The notes under the pieces are model-generated. The model ran no database searches, was not told the origin of the DNA, and saw nothing but the letters and a program-made list of their open reading frames with translations. A program made the position numbers and the translations under genes. Shown here one piece after another: positions 42,905-51,232 of a DNA stretch of 64,000 nt. The stretch is from UBA12481 sp942493265 (GTDB lineage Bacteria > Bacteroidota > Bacteroidia > Bacteroidales > UBA12481): positions 5,270,001 to 5,334,000 of the forward strand of contig OW818688.1 of assembly GCA_942493265.1 (NCBI GenBank). The letters run 5' to 3'. How positions within the stretch are numbered: the first letter of the stretch is position 1; the number at the start of each line of letters is the position of its first letter.

Positions 42905-42939
42905 GTTATCAGTTGTCGGTTGTCGGTTGTCGGTTGTGG
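42905..42939. repeat. 7-bp tandem repeat GTTGTCG in the glnN leader
   Basis: Three exact GTTGTCG units (42912-42932) with a variant on each side (GTTATCA, GTTGTGG). It lies between the glnN -7 box and ATG, so it would be transcribed. Confidence 0.8.
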
Positions 42940-42966
42940 CCGATCAGCAAAACAACTTTTCTGGCA

Positions 42967-42974
42967 CAAAATTA
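42967..42974 (-). promoter_or_regulatory. -7 promoter box of glnN (TAATTTTG on minus)
   Basis: TAATTTTG on the minus strand, 78 bp before the ATG at 42888. No TTG -33 box is seen; the palindrome at 42991-43009 occupies that place. Confidence 0.55.
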
Positions 42975-42988
42975 CATTTTTTCCTGAC

Positions 42989-43010
42989 ACCCCCCTATTT
43001 TTTAGGGGGT
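42989..43010. promoter_or_regulatory. Palindrome CCCCCTA-N5-TAGGGGG, putative glnN operator
   Basis: Perfect 7-bp arms (42991-42997 and 43003-43009) with an extra A/T pair outside and a 5-base T/A spacer. Its centre is about 30 bp upstream of the -7 box, where a -33 element would be. It has no T-run and no gene before it to terminate within 300 bp. Best read as a binding site for a regulator of glutamine synthetase. Confidence 0.55.
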
Positions 43011-43148
43011 AATCCGAAATATTTATCAACTTTTTGAAATATTCCTAACTTTTTTAACCTATTTCCTGATTAATCCAGATAATATTTCACATCTTGAAGG
43101 AGAGATAGAAGTTATAGTCCCTGGGTATGCAAGAAAAAACAAAATCTC

Positions 43149-43208
43149 ACGCGAATACGCAAAGACGCAATCGTATCGAGCTAATTTGCGTCTTTGCGTC
43201 TCTGCGCG
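43149..43208. repeat. Inverted pair of 8-bp repeats (ACGCAAAG)
   Basis: Units ACGCGAAT, ACGCAAAG, ACGCAA on the left and the inverse TTGCGTC, TTTGCGTC, TCTGCGCG on the right. A 14-bp stem is perfect: 43157-43170 with 43186-43199, loop of 15. Confidence 0.85.
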
Positions 43209-43293
43209 AAAAAAAAATTAATCAATGAGATTCGAAGACCGCTTGTCAATACAAAAACGGCGAGGAGCATCTGCTCAGCCTGGCACGACCTCA

Positions 43294-43321
43294 CCGACAA
43301 CCGACAACCGACAACCGACAA
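43294..43321. repeat. 7-bp tandem repeat CCGACAA
   Basis: Four exact units CCGACAA, then a variant CCGTCGT. It starts 11 bp from the M20 gene stop (43332) on its 3' side and is the reverse complement of the array at 42905-42939. Confidence 0.85.
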
Positions 43322-43331
43322 CCGTCGTCCT

Positions 43332-44693
43332 CTACGCAGTATAGTGATGATAAAACCTCGTTATGGTTTCAATCCCCTTCAGGAAGTTCCAGACGGGATA
43401 ATTCTCATTTGGCGAGTGGATATTGTCGGTTTCGAGACCAAAGCCCATCAGGATGGATTTTACTCCCAGCACCTTTTCGAATGTGGAAATAATGGGAATA
43501 CTTCCACCGCTGCGGAATGGAACCGGCCGTTTTCCGAATGTATCAGTATAGGCCATCTCTGCGGCATGGTAAGCAGGCAGGGTGATCGGACAAACATAGG
43601 CAGGTCCGCCGTGCAGGATGGTGACATCAACGGTAACCTGCGGTGGCGCAATTGACTCGAAATATTCCTTGATCAATTCAGATATCTGATGGTGATCCTG
43701 GTTGGGCACAATTCGCGAGCTTACCTTGGCATAGGCTTTTGATGGCAAAACCGTTTTCGTACCCTCTCCGGTGTAACCTGCCCAGATTCCGCAAACATCA
43801 AATGTTGGACGCGTACCGGTGCGTTCAGGCACCTGGTATCCTTTTTCGCCCCATACATCTTTAATGCCCAGCTTCGACTTATATTGATCCACATCAAAAG
43901 GAGCCTGCGACAGAAGGTCTTTCTCTTCCTGCGAAAGTTCAATCACCTGGTCATAAAAACCCGGGATTGTAATCCGGTTATTCTCATCATGAACCGAGGC
44001 AAGCATTTTCGAAAGAATGATCACCGGGTTGCCAACGGCGCCACCAAACAATCCGGAGTGAAGATCGTGGTCGGGACCGGTCACCTCAATCTGAAGATAA
44101 GTCAATCCTCTCAAACCGGTGGTTACCGAAGGAATCTCATTGCCTATCATCGACGTATCGGATACGAGAATGATATCCGAGCGAAGCATATCCTTGTACT
44201 TTTCACAAAAAGCGCCAAGAGTCGGAGACCCGACTTCCTCTTCACCCTCGATCATAAATTTGACATTACACTTCAGCTGGCCGGTTTGCACCAGATATTC
44301 AAAGGCCTTTATATGCATGAATGATTGACCTTTATCATCGTCAGCACCCCTGGCAAAAATCTTACCGTCGACCACAACCGGATCAAACGGATCCGTTTTC
44401 CAAAGATCTATCGGATCCACAGGCATCACATCCATATGAGCATAAACAAGTACGGTGGGCCAGTCCGGATTAATGATCTTCTCAGCATAAGTTACCGGAT
44501 TGCCTTCCGTTTCATAAATGGTGGCACTGTCGGCACCTGCCTCAAGCAGTGACCGTTTCAGATATTCGGCGGCACGATACATGTCGGGCTTGTGTGATGC
44601 AATGGAACTGATAGAAGGAATGCGGATCAGTCCAAAAAGTTCATCCAGGAAACGATCCTGATGCAGGGCTATATATTCTTTAGCTGTTTGCAT
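43332..44693 (-). CDS. M20 family dipeptidase
   Basis: 453 residues from ATG 44693 (MQTAKEYIALHQDRFLDELF); the extension to 44786 is not family-like. Zinc ligands and catalytic residues: VLVYAHMDVMPVDP (His, Asp), GADDDKGQ (bridging Asp) and EGEEEVGSP (general base Glu and ligand Glu), later SDTSM and the final His region. No signal peptide, so it is a cytoplasmic dipeptidase of the carnosinase/CNDP-like group, cutting dipeptides taken up by the cell. Confidence 0.9.
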   Translation of the reverse strand: MQTAKEYIALHQDRFLDELFGLIRIPSISSIASHKPDMYRAAEYLKRSLLEAGADSATIYETEGNPVTYAEKIINPDWPTVLVYAHMDVMPVDPIDLWKTDPFDPVVVDGKIFARGADDDKGQSFMHIKAFEYLVQTGQLKCNVKFMIEGEEEVGSPTLGAFCEKYKDMLRSDIILVSDTSMIGNEIPSVTTGLRGLTYLQIEVTGPDHDLHSGLFGGAVGNPVIILSKMLASVHDENNRITIPGFYDQVIELSQEEKDLLSQAPFDVDQYKSKLGIKDVWGEKGYQVPERTGTRPTFDVCGIWAGYTGEGTKTVLPSKAYAKVSSRIVPNQDHHQISELIKEYFESIAPPQVTVDVTILHGGPAYVCPITLPAYHAAEMAYTDTFGKRPVPFRSGGSIPIISTFEKVLGVKSILMGFGLETDNIHSPNENYPVWNFLKGIETITRFYHHYTA

Positions 44694-44727
44694 GTAATTG
44701 TTTGATTTTGTTGACACATCGTGCCGG

Positions 44728-45384
44728 TTAATTGTAGTTTCGAACGAAGGCCGTGGAGAAGAACAGGTGGATCTGAGCGCCGGCAACCGAGTACTGCTTA
44801 TTCATACAGCCAACAAGCGACAATCCAACTCCAATATCATATGATAATTTATAGGTGGCGAGAACTTCGGCATGGACTCCCAAAGAAGAGAAATAATGCA
44901 CCCTTAGTTGTGGCTGCGACATGCTATCAGCGACATAAGTCCACAAATAACTCCCTGACGCCCAGCTTGGACCACCAAAAACGGAAATATTATAACGCGT
45001 GGACTCCCACCGTTTCCCAACCCCTAGAGAAAGTTCCTTCAATTTCTGATCTGAATTCCACCAGGTTTTTGTATCGGAAGAAGATAAATAACCTATCTGA
45101 AGGCCAATTTTGTTTATAAAATGATGGTATGAAAAGGCCATATTTTGTTCGACTTGCTTCGATTCAAAACCAAAGCCTGCACCGTAGCCAAAGGTTATGA
45201 ATGGAGCATTCTGCCGGTAAATACGGTCCTTGATTACAATCCTCCCCTTGCTTAAAACGATTGTGGAATCAACAGCTTCGGTGGCACTTTTCTTCTTCTC
45301 CTTTACTTTCTCCTTCTCCTGGCCAAATACTGCAAAACTCATCAGGAAAGACAGAGGCAGCAGTAACCAAACTTTTTTATTCAT
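44728..45384 (-). CDS. Outer-membrane beta-barrel-like protein
   Basis: ATG at 45384 gives a signal peptide (VWLLLPLSFLMSFAVFGQ) and 218 residues; it overlaps the DUF3109 stop by 8 bp. After a charged lysine/glutamate segment, alternating hydrophobic strands (ITFGYGAGFGFE, INKIGLQIGYLSS, YNISVFGGPSWASG, DIGVGLSLVGCMN) and a terminal aromatic-polar end look like a small beta-barrel. No known family. Confidence 0.65.
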   Translation of the reverse strand: MNKKVWLLLPLSFLMSFAVFGQEKEKVKEKKKSATEAVDSTIVLSKGRIVIKDRIYRQNAPFITFGYGAGFGFESKQVEQNMAFSYHHFINKIGLQIGYLSSSDTKTWWNSDQKLKELSLGVGKRWESTRYNISVFGGPSWASGSYLWTYVADSMSQPQLRVHYFSSLGVHAEVLATYKLSYDIGVGLSLVGCMNKQYSVAGAQIHLFFSTAFVRNYN

Positions 45385-45955
45385 ATTTTTTGAAATCGAG
45401 ATTTTTAGCGGCATAATCCAGCTGTTCAAACCATTCTACCCCATACTTTCTAATAAGTGCTTCTTTAACAAATACATAAACGGGCACCCCAATGCGCTCA
45501 CCCTCTTTTCGTGCCGGATCGCAAATATTCCAGATGTCGTAATTAACTGCATCAAAATTGTCAAATGATTTAATCCTCACCGGATACAAATGGCAGGACA
45601 CCGGTTTATTGAAAGGAATCATCCCGTCGCGGTATGCCCTTTCAACTGCGCAAAAAGCAATCCCATCCTCAAAAACGGTGAATGCGCACTCTTTATTATT
45701 GATCAGCGGGGTTACAATTTCCCCGTCCGTATCGCGCACATACGCCCCAAGTTCAATAATGGACAGAAGGCCTTCTGCGGTGATATAGGGACTGATTTCA
45801 TCCAGGTATTCTTCAAGATCACCGGCCTCCTCAATAGTTAATGGTGCTCCGGCATCGCCAAGCACGCAGCAGGCCCCCTTGCAGGCAGGGAGGTTGCAGC
45901 AGAATTTTTTTTGCAGCAGGTCGAGGCTGACAAGTGTTTTACCTATTTCGATCAT
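45377..45955 (-). CDS. DUF3109 family cysteine-rich protein
   Basis: 192 residues from ATG 45955, which overlaps the gpmI stop by one base (TGATG). The cysteines FCCNLPACKGACCVLGDAGAPLT (cited in part: C-CC..C...C...CC), later ECAF, FCAVERAY, SCHLYPVR and NICDP make up the DUF3109 pattern, similar to YkgJ-type zinc or Fe-S binding proteins. Role unknown; often near metabolic genes in Bacteroidota. Confidence 0.88.
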   Translation of the reverse strand: MIEIGKTLVSLDLLQKKFCCNLPACKGACCVLGDAGAPLTIEEAGDLEEYLDEISPYITAEGLLSIIELGAYVRDTDGEIVTPLINNKECAFTVFEDGIAFCAVERAYRDGMIPFNKPVSCHLYPVRIKSFDNFDAVNYDIWNICDPARKEGERIGVPVYVFVKEALIRKYGVEWFEQLDYAAKNLDFKKYE

Positions 45956-47472
45956 CAAACCAAAGGATTACCGGTCATCGCGGCGGGTTGTTTCATCCCC
46001 AGTATTTTCAAAATTGTGGGAGCAACATCCGCCAGTATTCCATCATGAATTTCAGTATAATCATTGCTCACCAGGATGCATGGAACCGGGTTAAGTGAAT
46101 GTGCGGTATTCGGTGATCCATCCGGATTAATGGCATTGTCGGCATTGCCGTGATCGGCAATAATGAGTGCCGTATAGCCATTTGCCCTGGCAGTTTCAAC
46201 CACATCCTGCACACATTCATCAACGGCCTCCACTGCCTGAATGATTGCATCCCACACACCGGTGTGTCCAACCATATCCCCATTGGCAAAATTCAATATC
46301 ACCAGGTCAGGTTCGCCGGTCTTCAAGGCTTTAATAATAGCATCCCTCACCAGATAGGCACTCATTTCAGGCTGCAGGTCATAGGTTGCAACTTTTGGTG
46401 ACGGAATCATGATGCGGCTTTCACCCTCGAAAGGCTCCTCCCGTCCGCCGGAAAAGAAAAACGTAACGTGAGCATATTTTTCAGTCTCAGCAATGCGGAT
46501 CTGTTTCTTGCCGGCATCTGCGATAAGTTCCCCAAGGGTTTCCGTAAGGTTATCCTTGTCATATATAACGGTAACTCCGGTAAATGAGTCATCATACCGG
46601 GTCATGGTATAATATTTCAACGGCAGGGTATGCATCCCGAAATCGGGCATATCCCTCTGGGTAAGAACAACTGTCATCTCGCGAAGCCTGTCGGTGCGGA
46701 AATTAAAACAGATCACTACATCTCCTTCAGCAATGGTGGCAACGGGTTCTCCCGCTGCATTTGCCAGGTAGGTTGGTTTGATAAACTCATCGGTGATACC
46801 CTCATCATAACTTGCCTGTATGGCATCCGTTATACTGGACACCGCTTTCCCTGTTCCATTGACATAAAGGTCATACCCCAGCTTCACCCGTTCCCAGCGC
46901 TTATCACGATCCATGGAATAGTAGCGGCCAATCAGGGTGGCGATCACCCCGTTCGATTTTGCCAGATGCGCCTCAAGCTCTTCAACAAAAGCCTTCCCGC
47001 TGAACGGATCGGTATCCCTGCCATCGGTGATTGCATGGATAAAAACCTTATCCAGACCGAATTCCCTGGTCATATCGCACAAAGCATATAAATGCTGGTC
47101 GAGGGAGTGCACCCCACCGTCGGACACCAATCCGATGAAATGGACTTTTTTCCCCGACTCCCTGGCATATCCGAAAGCTTCGCGCAAGGGCTGATTCTGC
47201 TTGATACTCCCCGTTGCCACAGCCCGGTTGATCTTAACCAGATCCTGGTACATCACGCGGCCGGCACCGATATTCAGGTGCCCGACTTCCGAGTTGCCCA
47301 TCTGCCCGTCAGGCAAACCAACATCCTCACCCGAGGTTTTCAGTTTTGAATGGGGATATTTTTTAAGCAGGGAGGATATATAGGGAGTATTGGCATGCCG
47401 TATAGCATCGGCTGCAGGCCTCGTACCGATACCCCAGCCATCTAATATCATCAATATCAATTTCTTGTCCAT
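45955..47472 (-). CDS. gpmI: 2,3-bisphosphoglycerate-independent phosphoglycerate mutase
   Basis: 505 residues. Alkaline phosphatase superfamily metal site: LMILDGWGIG at the start, the nucleophile serine in MGNSEVGHLNIGAG, FIHAITDGRDTDP, and ADHGNADNAINPDGSPNTAH near the end. Interconverts 3- and 2-phosphoglycerate in glycolysis and gluconeogenesis using two Mn ions. Coupled to the DUF3109 gene downstream. Confidence 0.96.
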   Translation of the reverse strand: MDKKLILMILDGWGIGTRPAADAIRHANTPYISSLLKKYPHSKLKTSGEDVGLPDGQMGNSEVGHLNIGAGRVMYQDLVKINRAVATGSIKQNQPLREAFGYARESGKKVHFIGLVSDGGVHSLDQHLYALCDMTREFGLDKVFIHAITDGRDTDPFSGKAFVEELEAHLAKSNGVIATLIGRYYSMDRDKRWERVKLGYDLYVNGTGKAVSSITDAIQASYDEGITDEFIKPTYLANAAGEPVATIAEGDVVICFNFRTDRLREMTVVLTQRDMPDFGMHTLPLKYYTMTRYDDSFTGVTVIYDKDNLTETLGELIADAGKKQIRIAETEKYAHVTFFFSGGREEPFEGESRIMIPSPKVATYDLQPEMSAYLVRDAIIKALKTGEPDLVILNFANGDMVGHTGVWDAIIQAVEAVDECVQDVVETARANGYTALIIADHGNADNAINPDGSPNTAHSLNPVPCILVSNDYTEIHDGILADVAPTILKILGMKQPAAMTGNPLV

Positions 47473-47481
47473 CTCGAATAA

Positions 47482-47937
47482 TTAAGGATAAATTATTTTT
47501 TCCAGTTTTGTAAACTCTGCAATTTCCAGATATTTCGTGCGTCCTTTATACGTATAGGTTAACAATCCTTCGCCCTTAAAGTTATACGGTTTTTCAGTGC
47601 CGTCAACAGCTAAAGGCTTGATCTGCCCATTGGGATCGGGCTTAATGGTGACACCTGCCCTGAGTGATATCTGGCTTCCCTTTTTAAAATCCCTTACCTG
47701 TTGCCTGGCCGGATCCGGTAATGTGCGGATCTTCATATGCTGGTCCCCAACCCAAAGATCTTCAAACTTCAGCTGATCCGATCCGGCCCTCACCTTTACG
47801 GAGAGGTTATAATCGGTACCATAGCCGGATTCCTGCAATCCGCCTACCCACTCCTGTGAAGTGGTGCGGATTACCTCCACTTTTGCTCCCCATCCGAAAA
47901 TAACGGCAAGGAGGATTACAGATATATACTTCATCAT
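47482..47937 (-). CDS. Small secreted protein of unknown function
   Basis: 151 residues from ATG 47937, overlapping the stop of the upstream gene (TGATG); the frame opens one codon earlier at a GTG. A short hydrophobic start (ISVILLAVIFGWGAKVEV) suggests export. The remainder is beta-rich without known motifs. It is part of the run M28, 228-residue protein, this gene, gpmI. Confidence 0.6.
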   Translation of the reverse strand: MMKYISVILLAVIFGWGAKVEVIRTTSQEWVGGLQESGYGTDYNLSVKVRAGSDQLKFEDLWVGDQHMKIRTLPDPARQQVRDFKKGSQISLRAGVTIKPDPNGQIKPLAVDGTEKPYNFKGEGLLTYTYKGRTKYLEIAEFTKLEKIIYP

Positions 47938-48623
47938 CACTTTAATTTCTGAATAATTCCGAGCCTGGCCAGTTCGTTTTCCAGCAACTTCTTATCGTAG
48001 AAAAAACGGTCCTGAAACTTATTGTACCATTCCTTTGCCTCCGGAATCCTGTTTGCCGATGCCAGCAGATAGATGATATTGAAATAGGCCATTCCGTACT
48101 CAAAATATAAATCTGTATTGGCCATTTCAATAAAAGCTTTGAGAGCGCCATTTCCGTCGGCCCTGCTAAAGGAATCGAACCCTCTGGTAACGATCTCGTT
48201 AAGCTTTGGATCCAAAATGATTCCCTGAACATAGAACTCGCGCTTGGGCATATTTTCGAGGAGGTCGAAATATTTTGTTCCTTTTGGCAGCGGTTTAAAA
48301 ATGAGTGTGAATTCAAATGCCTCATTCGGAGTGAACACGTGCTTTTCCGGGGCAAACGGAGCATTTACAGCGCGGATCAGCTTCATGCTGTTCGGGTCGC
48401 TTACCGGGCGGATGAACAGGTCGCGGGTTCGCAGGGTAAACGGGGCCATCTGTTTGGAATTTACAATCCGGATGGTCACACTGGTGGTTGAATCTGTTGT
48501 AACCACATTGGTAATGGAAAGTGTGGCGATTGGCTTGATAGCAATGTTCGGATTGATAACCAATTGTCCGAATACCGAAACCATAAAGCCTGACAGGAAA
48601 AAGACAGATAGAACTTTTTTCAT
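47937..48623 (-). CDS. Secreted protein of unknown function
   Basis: ATG at 48623 gives a signal peptide (LSVFFLSGFMVSVFGQ) and 228 residues; a longer frame reaches into the M28 gene and is not used. The N-terminal half is a beta-sandwich-like domain; the C-terminal 90 residues (FEYGMAYFNIIYLLASANRI...) are helical and resemble one TPR pair. Likely periplasmic. Coupled to the downstream 151-residue gene. Confidence 0.62.
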   Translation of the reverse strand: MKKVLSVFFLSGFMVSVFGQLVINPNIAIKPIATLSITNVVTTDSTTSVTIRIVNSKQMAPFTLRTRDLFIRPVSDPNSMKLIRAVNAPFAPEKHVFTPNEAFEFTLIFKPLPKGTKYFDLLENMPKREFYVQGIILDPKLNEIVTRGFDSFSRADGNGALKAFIEMANTDLYFEYGMAYFNIIYLLASANRIPEAKEWYNKFQDRFFYDKKLLENELARLGIIQKLK

Positions 48624-48654
48624 TGCAATGATATACAAACGCATACGTACTTTT

Positions 48655-50046
48655 TTACAAACCATATTTGTCGTAAAGATACACCAAAGCTGCAATTCCG
48701 GCAGCCCCCATCTGCATCTCACGCCGGTCAACCTGTTCAAAAGTATCAGATGCAGCGTGGTGCAACTTAAAATAACGCTGATCTTCAGGAATTATTCCCA
48801 TAAAAAGTATCTGCGGATAATAATTTTTCAACGGTCCGACATCTGCTCCACCTCCGCCATTGGTGAGTTTAATATCATACGGAGCGAAAAGCGGCTCCCA
48901 TTCCGCGAATTTTTTCATTTGTGCCGGATTACCGGTAACTGCCAGTGCCTTAGGCTGAAAAACCCCACGGTCAGACTCCAGTGCGGCGATATGCTTTTCG
49001 CCCCTGACTGAAGCCTCTTTTGCATAAACCTGTCCGCCCCGCTGGGCAACTTCCTCATCCATGAACATCACTGCCCTGATGGTATGCTTCGGCCGGATTC
49101 CGGCTTTCTGAAACAACCGGAGCACCTCAATCGACTGAATGCACCCGCCTCCGTCATCATGAGCCCCCTCTGAAATATCCCAGGCATCGAGGTGTCCGCC
49201 AATTGTAATGATTTCATTTGGCAACTCCGAACCGCGGATTTCACCGATCACATTAAAGGAGGGCACATCCGGTCCCTCCAGGCAGGTTGTCCGGAAGAAA
49301 AAATGAAGATCCGCATCAGCTGCAAGATATCCGGAAAGCAAATCCGCAGCCCGGGTAGAAATTGCAATCGCCGGGATGTGCTTAACGTCATCGGCATAAC
49401 GGGTGATGCCGGTATGTGGAAAATCATCAATTTCGATGCTCATCGAACGGATCACACATCCGATGGCACCTAACCTGGCCGCCTCAACCGGTCCGTTGGT
49501 CCGTTGCCACACCGACTCCCCATAAGAAGCAAATGTACCGATATTGGTTTGTCTCATCGGCTGGTTGAAAAATACAATCCGACCTTCGATATCTTTATTT
49601 GATTTGCTTTTGAGCTCATCCAGACTTTTTACTTCAACCACTTTTGCTGATAAACCGGAGTCACCGGTACCCACCGACCAGCCCAGTGCGCAGGAAGGCA
49701 CAACCAGGGTTCCGAATTTTTCAGAAATAATCCGGGCAACCTCCGGCTCTCCGCGATCCCAGCTTTTAACCATTACCGGTTGTAGCCACACTGAATCCAG
49801 ATCCATTTTCATCATCACCTGCCGGGTAAACTCGACGGCAGCTGCCGCTTCCGGCCTGCCGCATATCCGGCCTGCCGTATTCCTGCACAGCCACTCCAGA
49901 TTATGATAGGCTTCATAACTGGTAAGGGCTTCATTGAATACTTTTCTGATAATATCTGCTTCAGCTGGTTGCTGTGATTTGGCCTGAATACCTGTGAGAA
50001 GACACAAGGCAACGGCTGTAAACCGAATGAACTCTATCTTTTTCAT
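48655..50046 (-). CDS. Secreted M28 family aminopeptidase with PA domain
   Basis: 463 residues with a signal peptide (FTAVALCLLTGIQAKSQ). Protease-associated domain about 120-240; catalytic zinc site GGHLDAWDISEGAHDDGGGC, then the MDEEVAQRGG catalytic Glu pair, ESDRGVF and LHHAASDTFEQV (last His). The bimetal set H-D-E-D-H is complete. Such enzymes (carboxypeptidase Q/aminopeptidase-like) cut N-terminal residues from peptides in the periplasm. First gene of the minus run down to 44728. Confidence 0.9.
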   Translation of the reverse strand: MKKIEFIRFTAVALCLLTGIQAKSQQPAEADIIRKVFNEALTSYEAYHNLEWLCRNTAGRICGRPEAAAAVEFTRQVMMKMDLDSVWLQPVMVKSWDRGEPEVARIISEKFGTLVVPSCALGWSVGTGDSGLSAKVVEVKSLDELKSKSNKDIEGRIVFFNQPMRQTNIGTFASYGESVWQRTNGPVEAARLGAIGCVIRSMSIEIDDFPHTGITRYADDVKHIPAIAISTRAADLLSGYLAADADLHFFFRTTCLEGPDVPSFNVIGEIRGSELPNEIITIGGHLDAWDISEGAHDDGGGCIQSIEVLRLFQKAGIRPKHTIRAVMFMDEEVAQRGGQVYAKEASVRGEKHIAALESDRGVFQPKALAVTGNPAQMKKFAEWEPLFAPYDIKLTNGGGGADVGPLKNYYPQILFMGIIPEDQRYFKLHHAASDTFEQVDRREMQMGAAGIAALVYLYDKYGL

Positions 50047-50067
50047 GGTTTCAATATTAGTGATTTT

Positions 50068-50080
50068 AACCGTATCGGTT
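50068..50080. promoter_or_regulatory. Small palindrome AACCG-TAT-CGGTT between divergent genes
   Basis: Perfect 5-bp arms with a 3-base spacer in the 72-bp gap between the M28 and butyrate kinase start codons. Could be an operator; short, so weak evidence. Confidence 0.3.
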
Positions 50081-50118
50081 GGTTTTTTTTATATTTTCAC
50101 CCCTCAATTCCTCATATT

Positions 50119-51219
50119 ATGACTACATATAACGCCTTCCCCGGAAATCTGATCCTGGCAATCAATCCCAGAATACCGTTTACCAATATCGGTTTGTTCC
50201 GCAATCAGCAACTCGTTTTCCTGAAGAAGGTTATACATCCTGAAAGCGAACGGGGAAAATTCACCAGGTATGCTGAGGAGACAGCATACCGGGTTGAACA
50301 GATCATAAGAGAACTCAAAGCCAACGACTTGCCCATCAATGATATCAAAATAATCATCAGCCGGGGCGGACTGGCCAGGCCGGTTCATGCCGGGGTTTAC
50401 CGGGTAAATGATGCCATGATCAAGGACCTGCAGAACGGAATATCAGGCGAGGATGTGGTTAACCTGGGCGGACTGATCGCTCATGAATTATGCTTACAGA
50501 TACCTGACTCCTCCGCATTTGTGGCAGATCCTGTTGTTGTGGATGAATTTGAGGATATAGCACGCGTTTCGGGTCATCCGGAATTCAGCCGGAGGTCGGT
50601 TTTCCATGCCCTTGAGCAAAAGGCGGTTGCCCGGAAATATGCTAAAACCGTGCAGAAAAAATATGAAGAATTAAACCTGATTGTGGCCCAGATGGGTAAC
50701 GGAATTACCGTGGGGGCTCATCAGAAGGGTCGGGTTATTGACGCCAGCCAGGGACTGGGCGGCGACGGCCCGTTTTCGCCAACTCGCACGGGCACCATAC
50801 CCATCGGCGACCTCATCAATCTGTGCTACAGCGGCAAATACACCCATGATCAGTTGTACTCCATGATTACCGTTAATGGGGGGCTCTTTGCTTACCTCGG
50901 AGTTCATGATGGTTATTCGGCCAGCCACATGGCCATGAATGGCGATGAAAAGGCAACCTTTTACCTGAAAGCCATGGCTTACCAGGTGGCCAAAACGATA
51001 GGAGCCATGTATGCGGTGCTTTCGGCTGACGCGGATGCCATACTTCTCACTGGCGGATTGGTGAACAGTTCGGTATTTATGGAAGAACTTCAGATGAGAA
51101 TCAGAAATATTGCTCCGGTACACACCTATCCCAATGAAGATGATGTGGAAACCCTCGGGCTAAATGGATTTTATATTTTGAACGGCGAGATCACGGTCGA
51201 AGATAATTACCCCGACTGA
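50119..51219 (+). CDS. buk: Butyrate kinase
   Basis: 366 residues of the acetokinase/ASKHA fold: LILAINPRIPFTNIGLFRN (the usual NPGSTSTK is replaced by INPRIPFTN), SRGGLARPVHAGVYRVN, IAHELC, GNGITVGAHQKGRVIDASQGLGGDGPF and LLTGGLVN. Converts butyryl phosphate and ADP to butyrate and ATP, or works on branched-chain acids. No phosphotransbutyrylase is adjacent. Possibly linked by function to the convergent enoyl-CoA hydratase. Confidence 0.9.
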   Translation: MTTYNAFPGNLILAINPRIPFTNIGLFRNQQLVFLKKVIHPESERGKFTRYAEETAYRVEQIIRELKANDLPINDIKIIISRGGLARPVHAGVYRVNDAMIKDLQNGISGEDVVNLGGLIAHELCLQIPDSSAFVADPVVVDEFEDIARVSGHPEFSRRSVFHALEQKAVARKYAKTVQKKYEELNLIVAQMGNGITVGAHQKGRVIDASQGLGGDGPFSPTRTGTIPIGDLINLCYSGKYTHDQLYSMITVNGGLFAYLGVHDGYSASHMAMNGDEKATFYLKAMAYQVAKTIGAMYAVLSADADAILLTGGLVNSSVFMEELQMRIRNIAPVHTYPNEDDVETLGLNGFYILNGEITVEDNYPD

Positions 51220-51232
51220 TCAAAGAATTCTG

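Larger units (their letters stand above)
42889..43331. other. 443-bp gene-free region between M20 peptidase and glnN
   Basis: No gene is supported here; frames in it are made of repeats (Thr-Asp-Asn-Arg-Gln type). It holds, from left to right: a 7-bp repeat array, the glnN -7 box, the CCCCCTA palindrome, an AT-rich stretch, an inverted pair of 8-bp repeats, and a second 7-bp array in inverse orientation to the first. Confidence 0.8.

Noticed and set aside
43194..43655. 153-codon plus-strand frame across the glnN-M20 gap
   Set aside because: It is built from the 7-bp array (Thr-Asp-Asn-Arg-Gln repeats) and the antisense of the M20 gene; no start context or family match.
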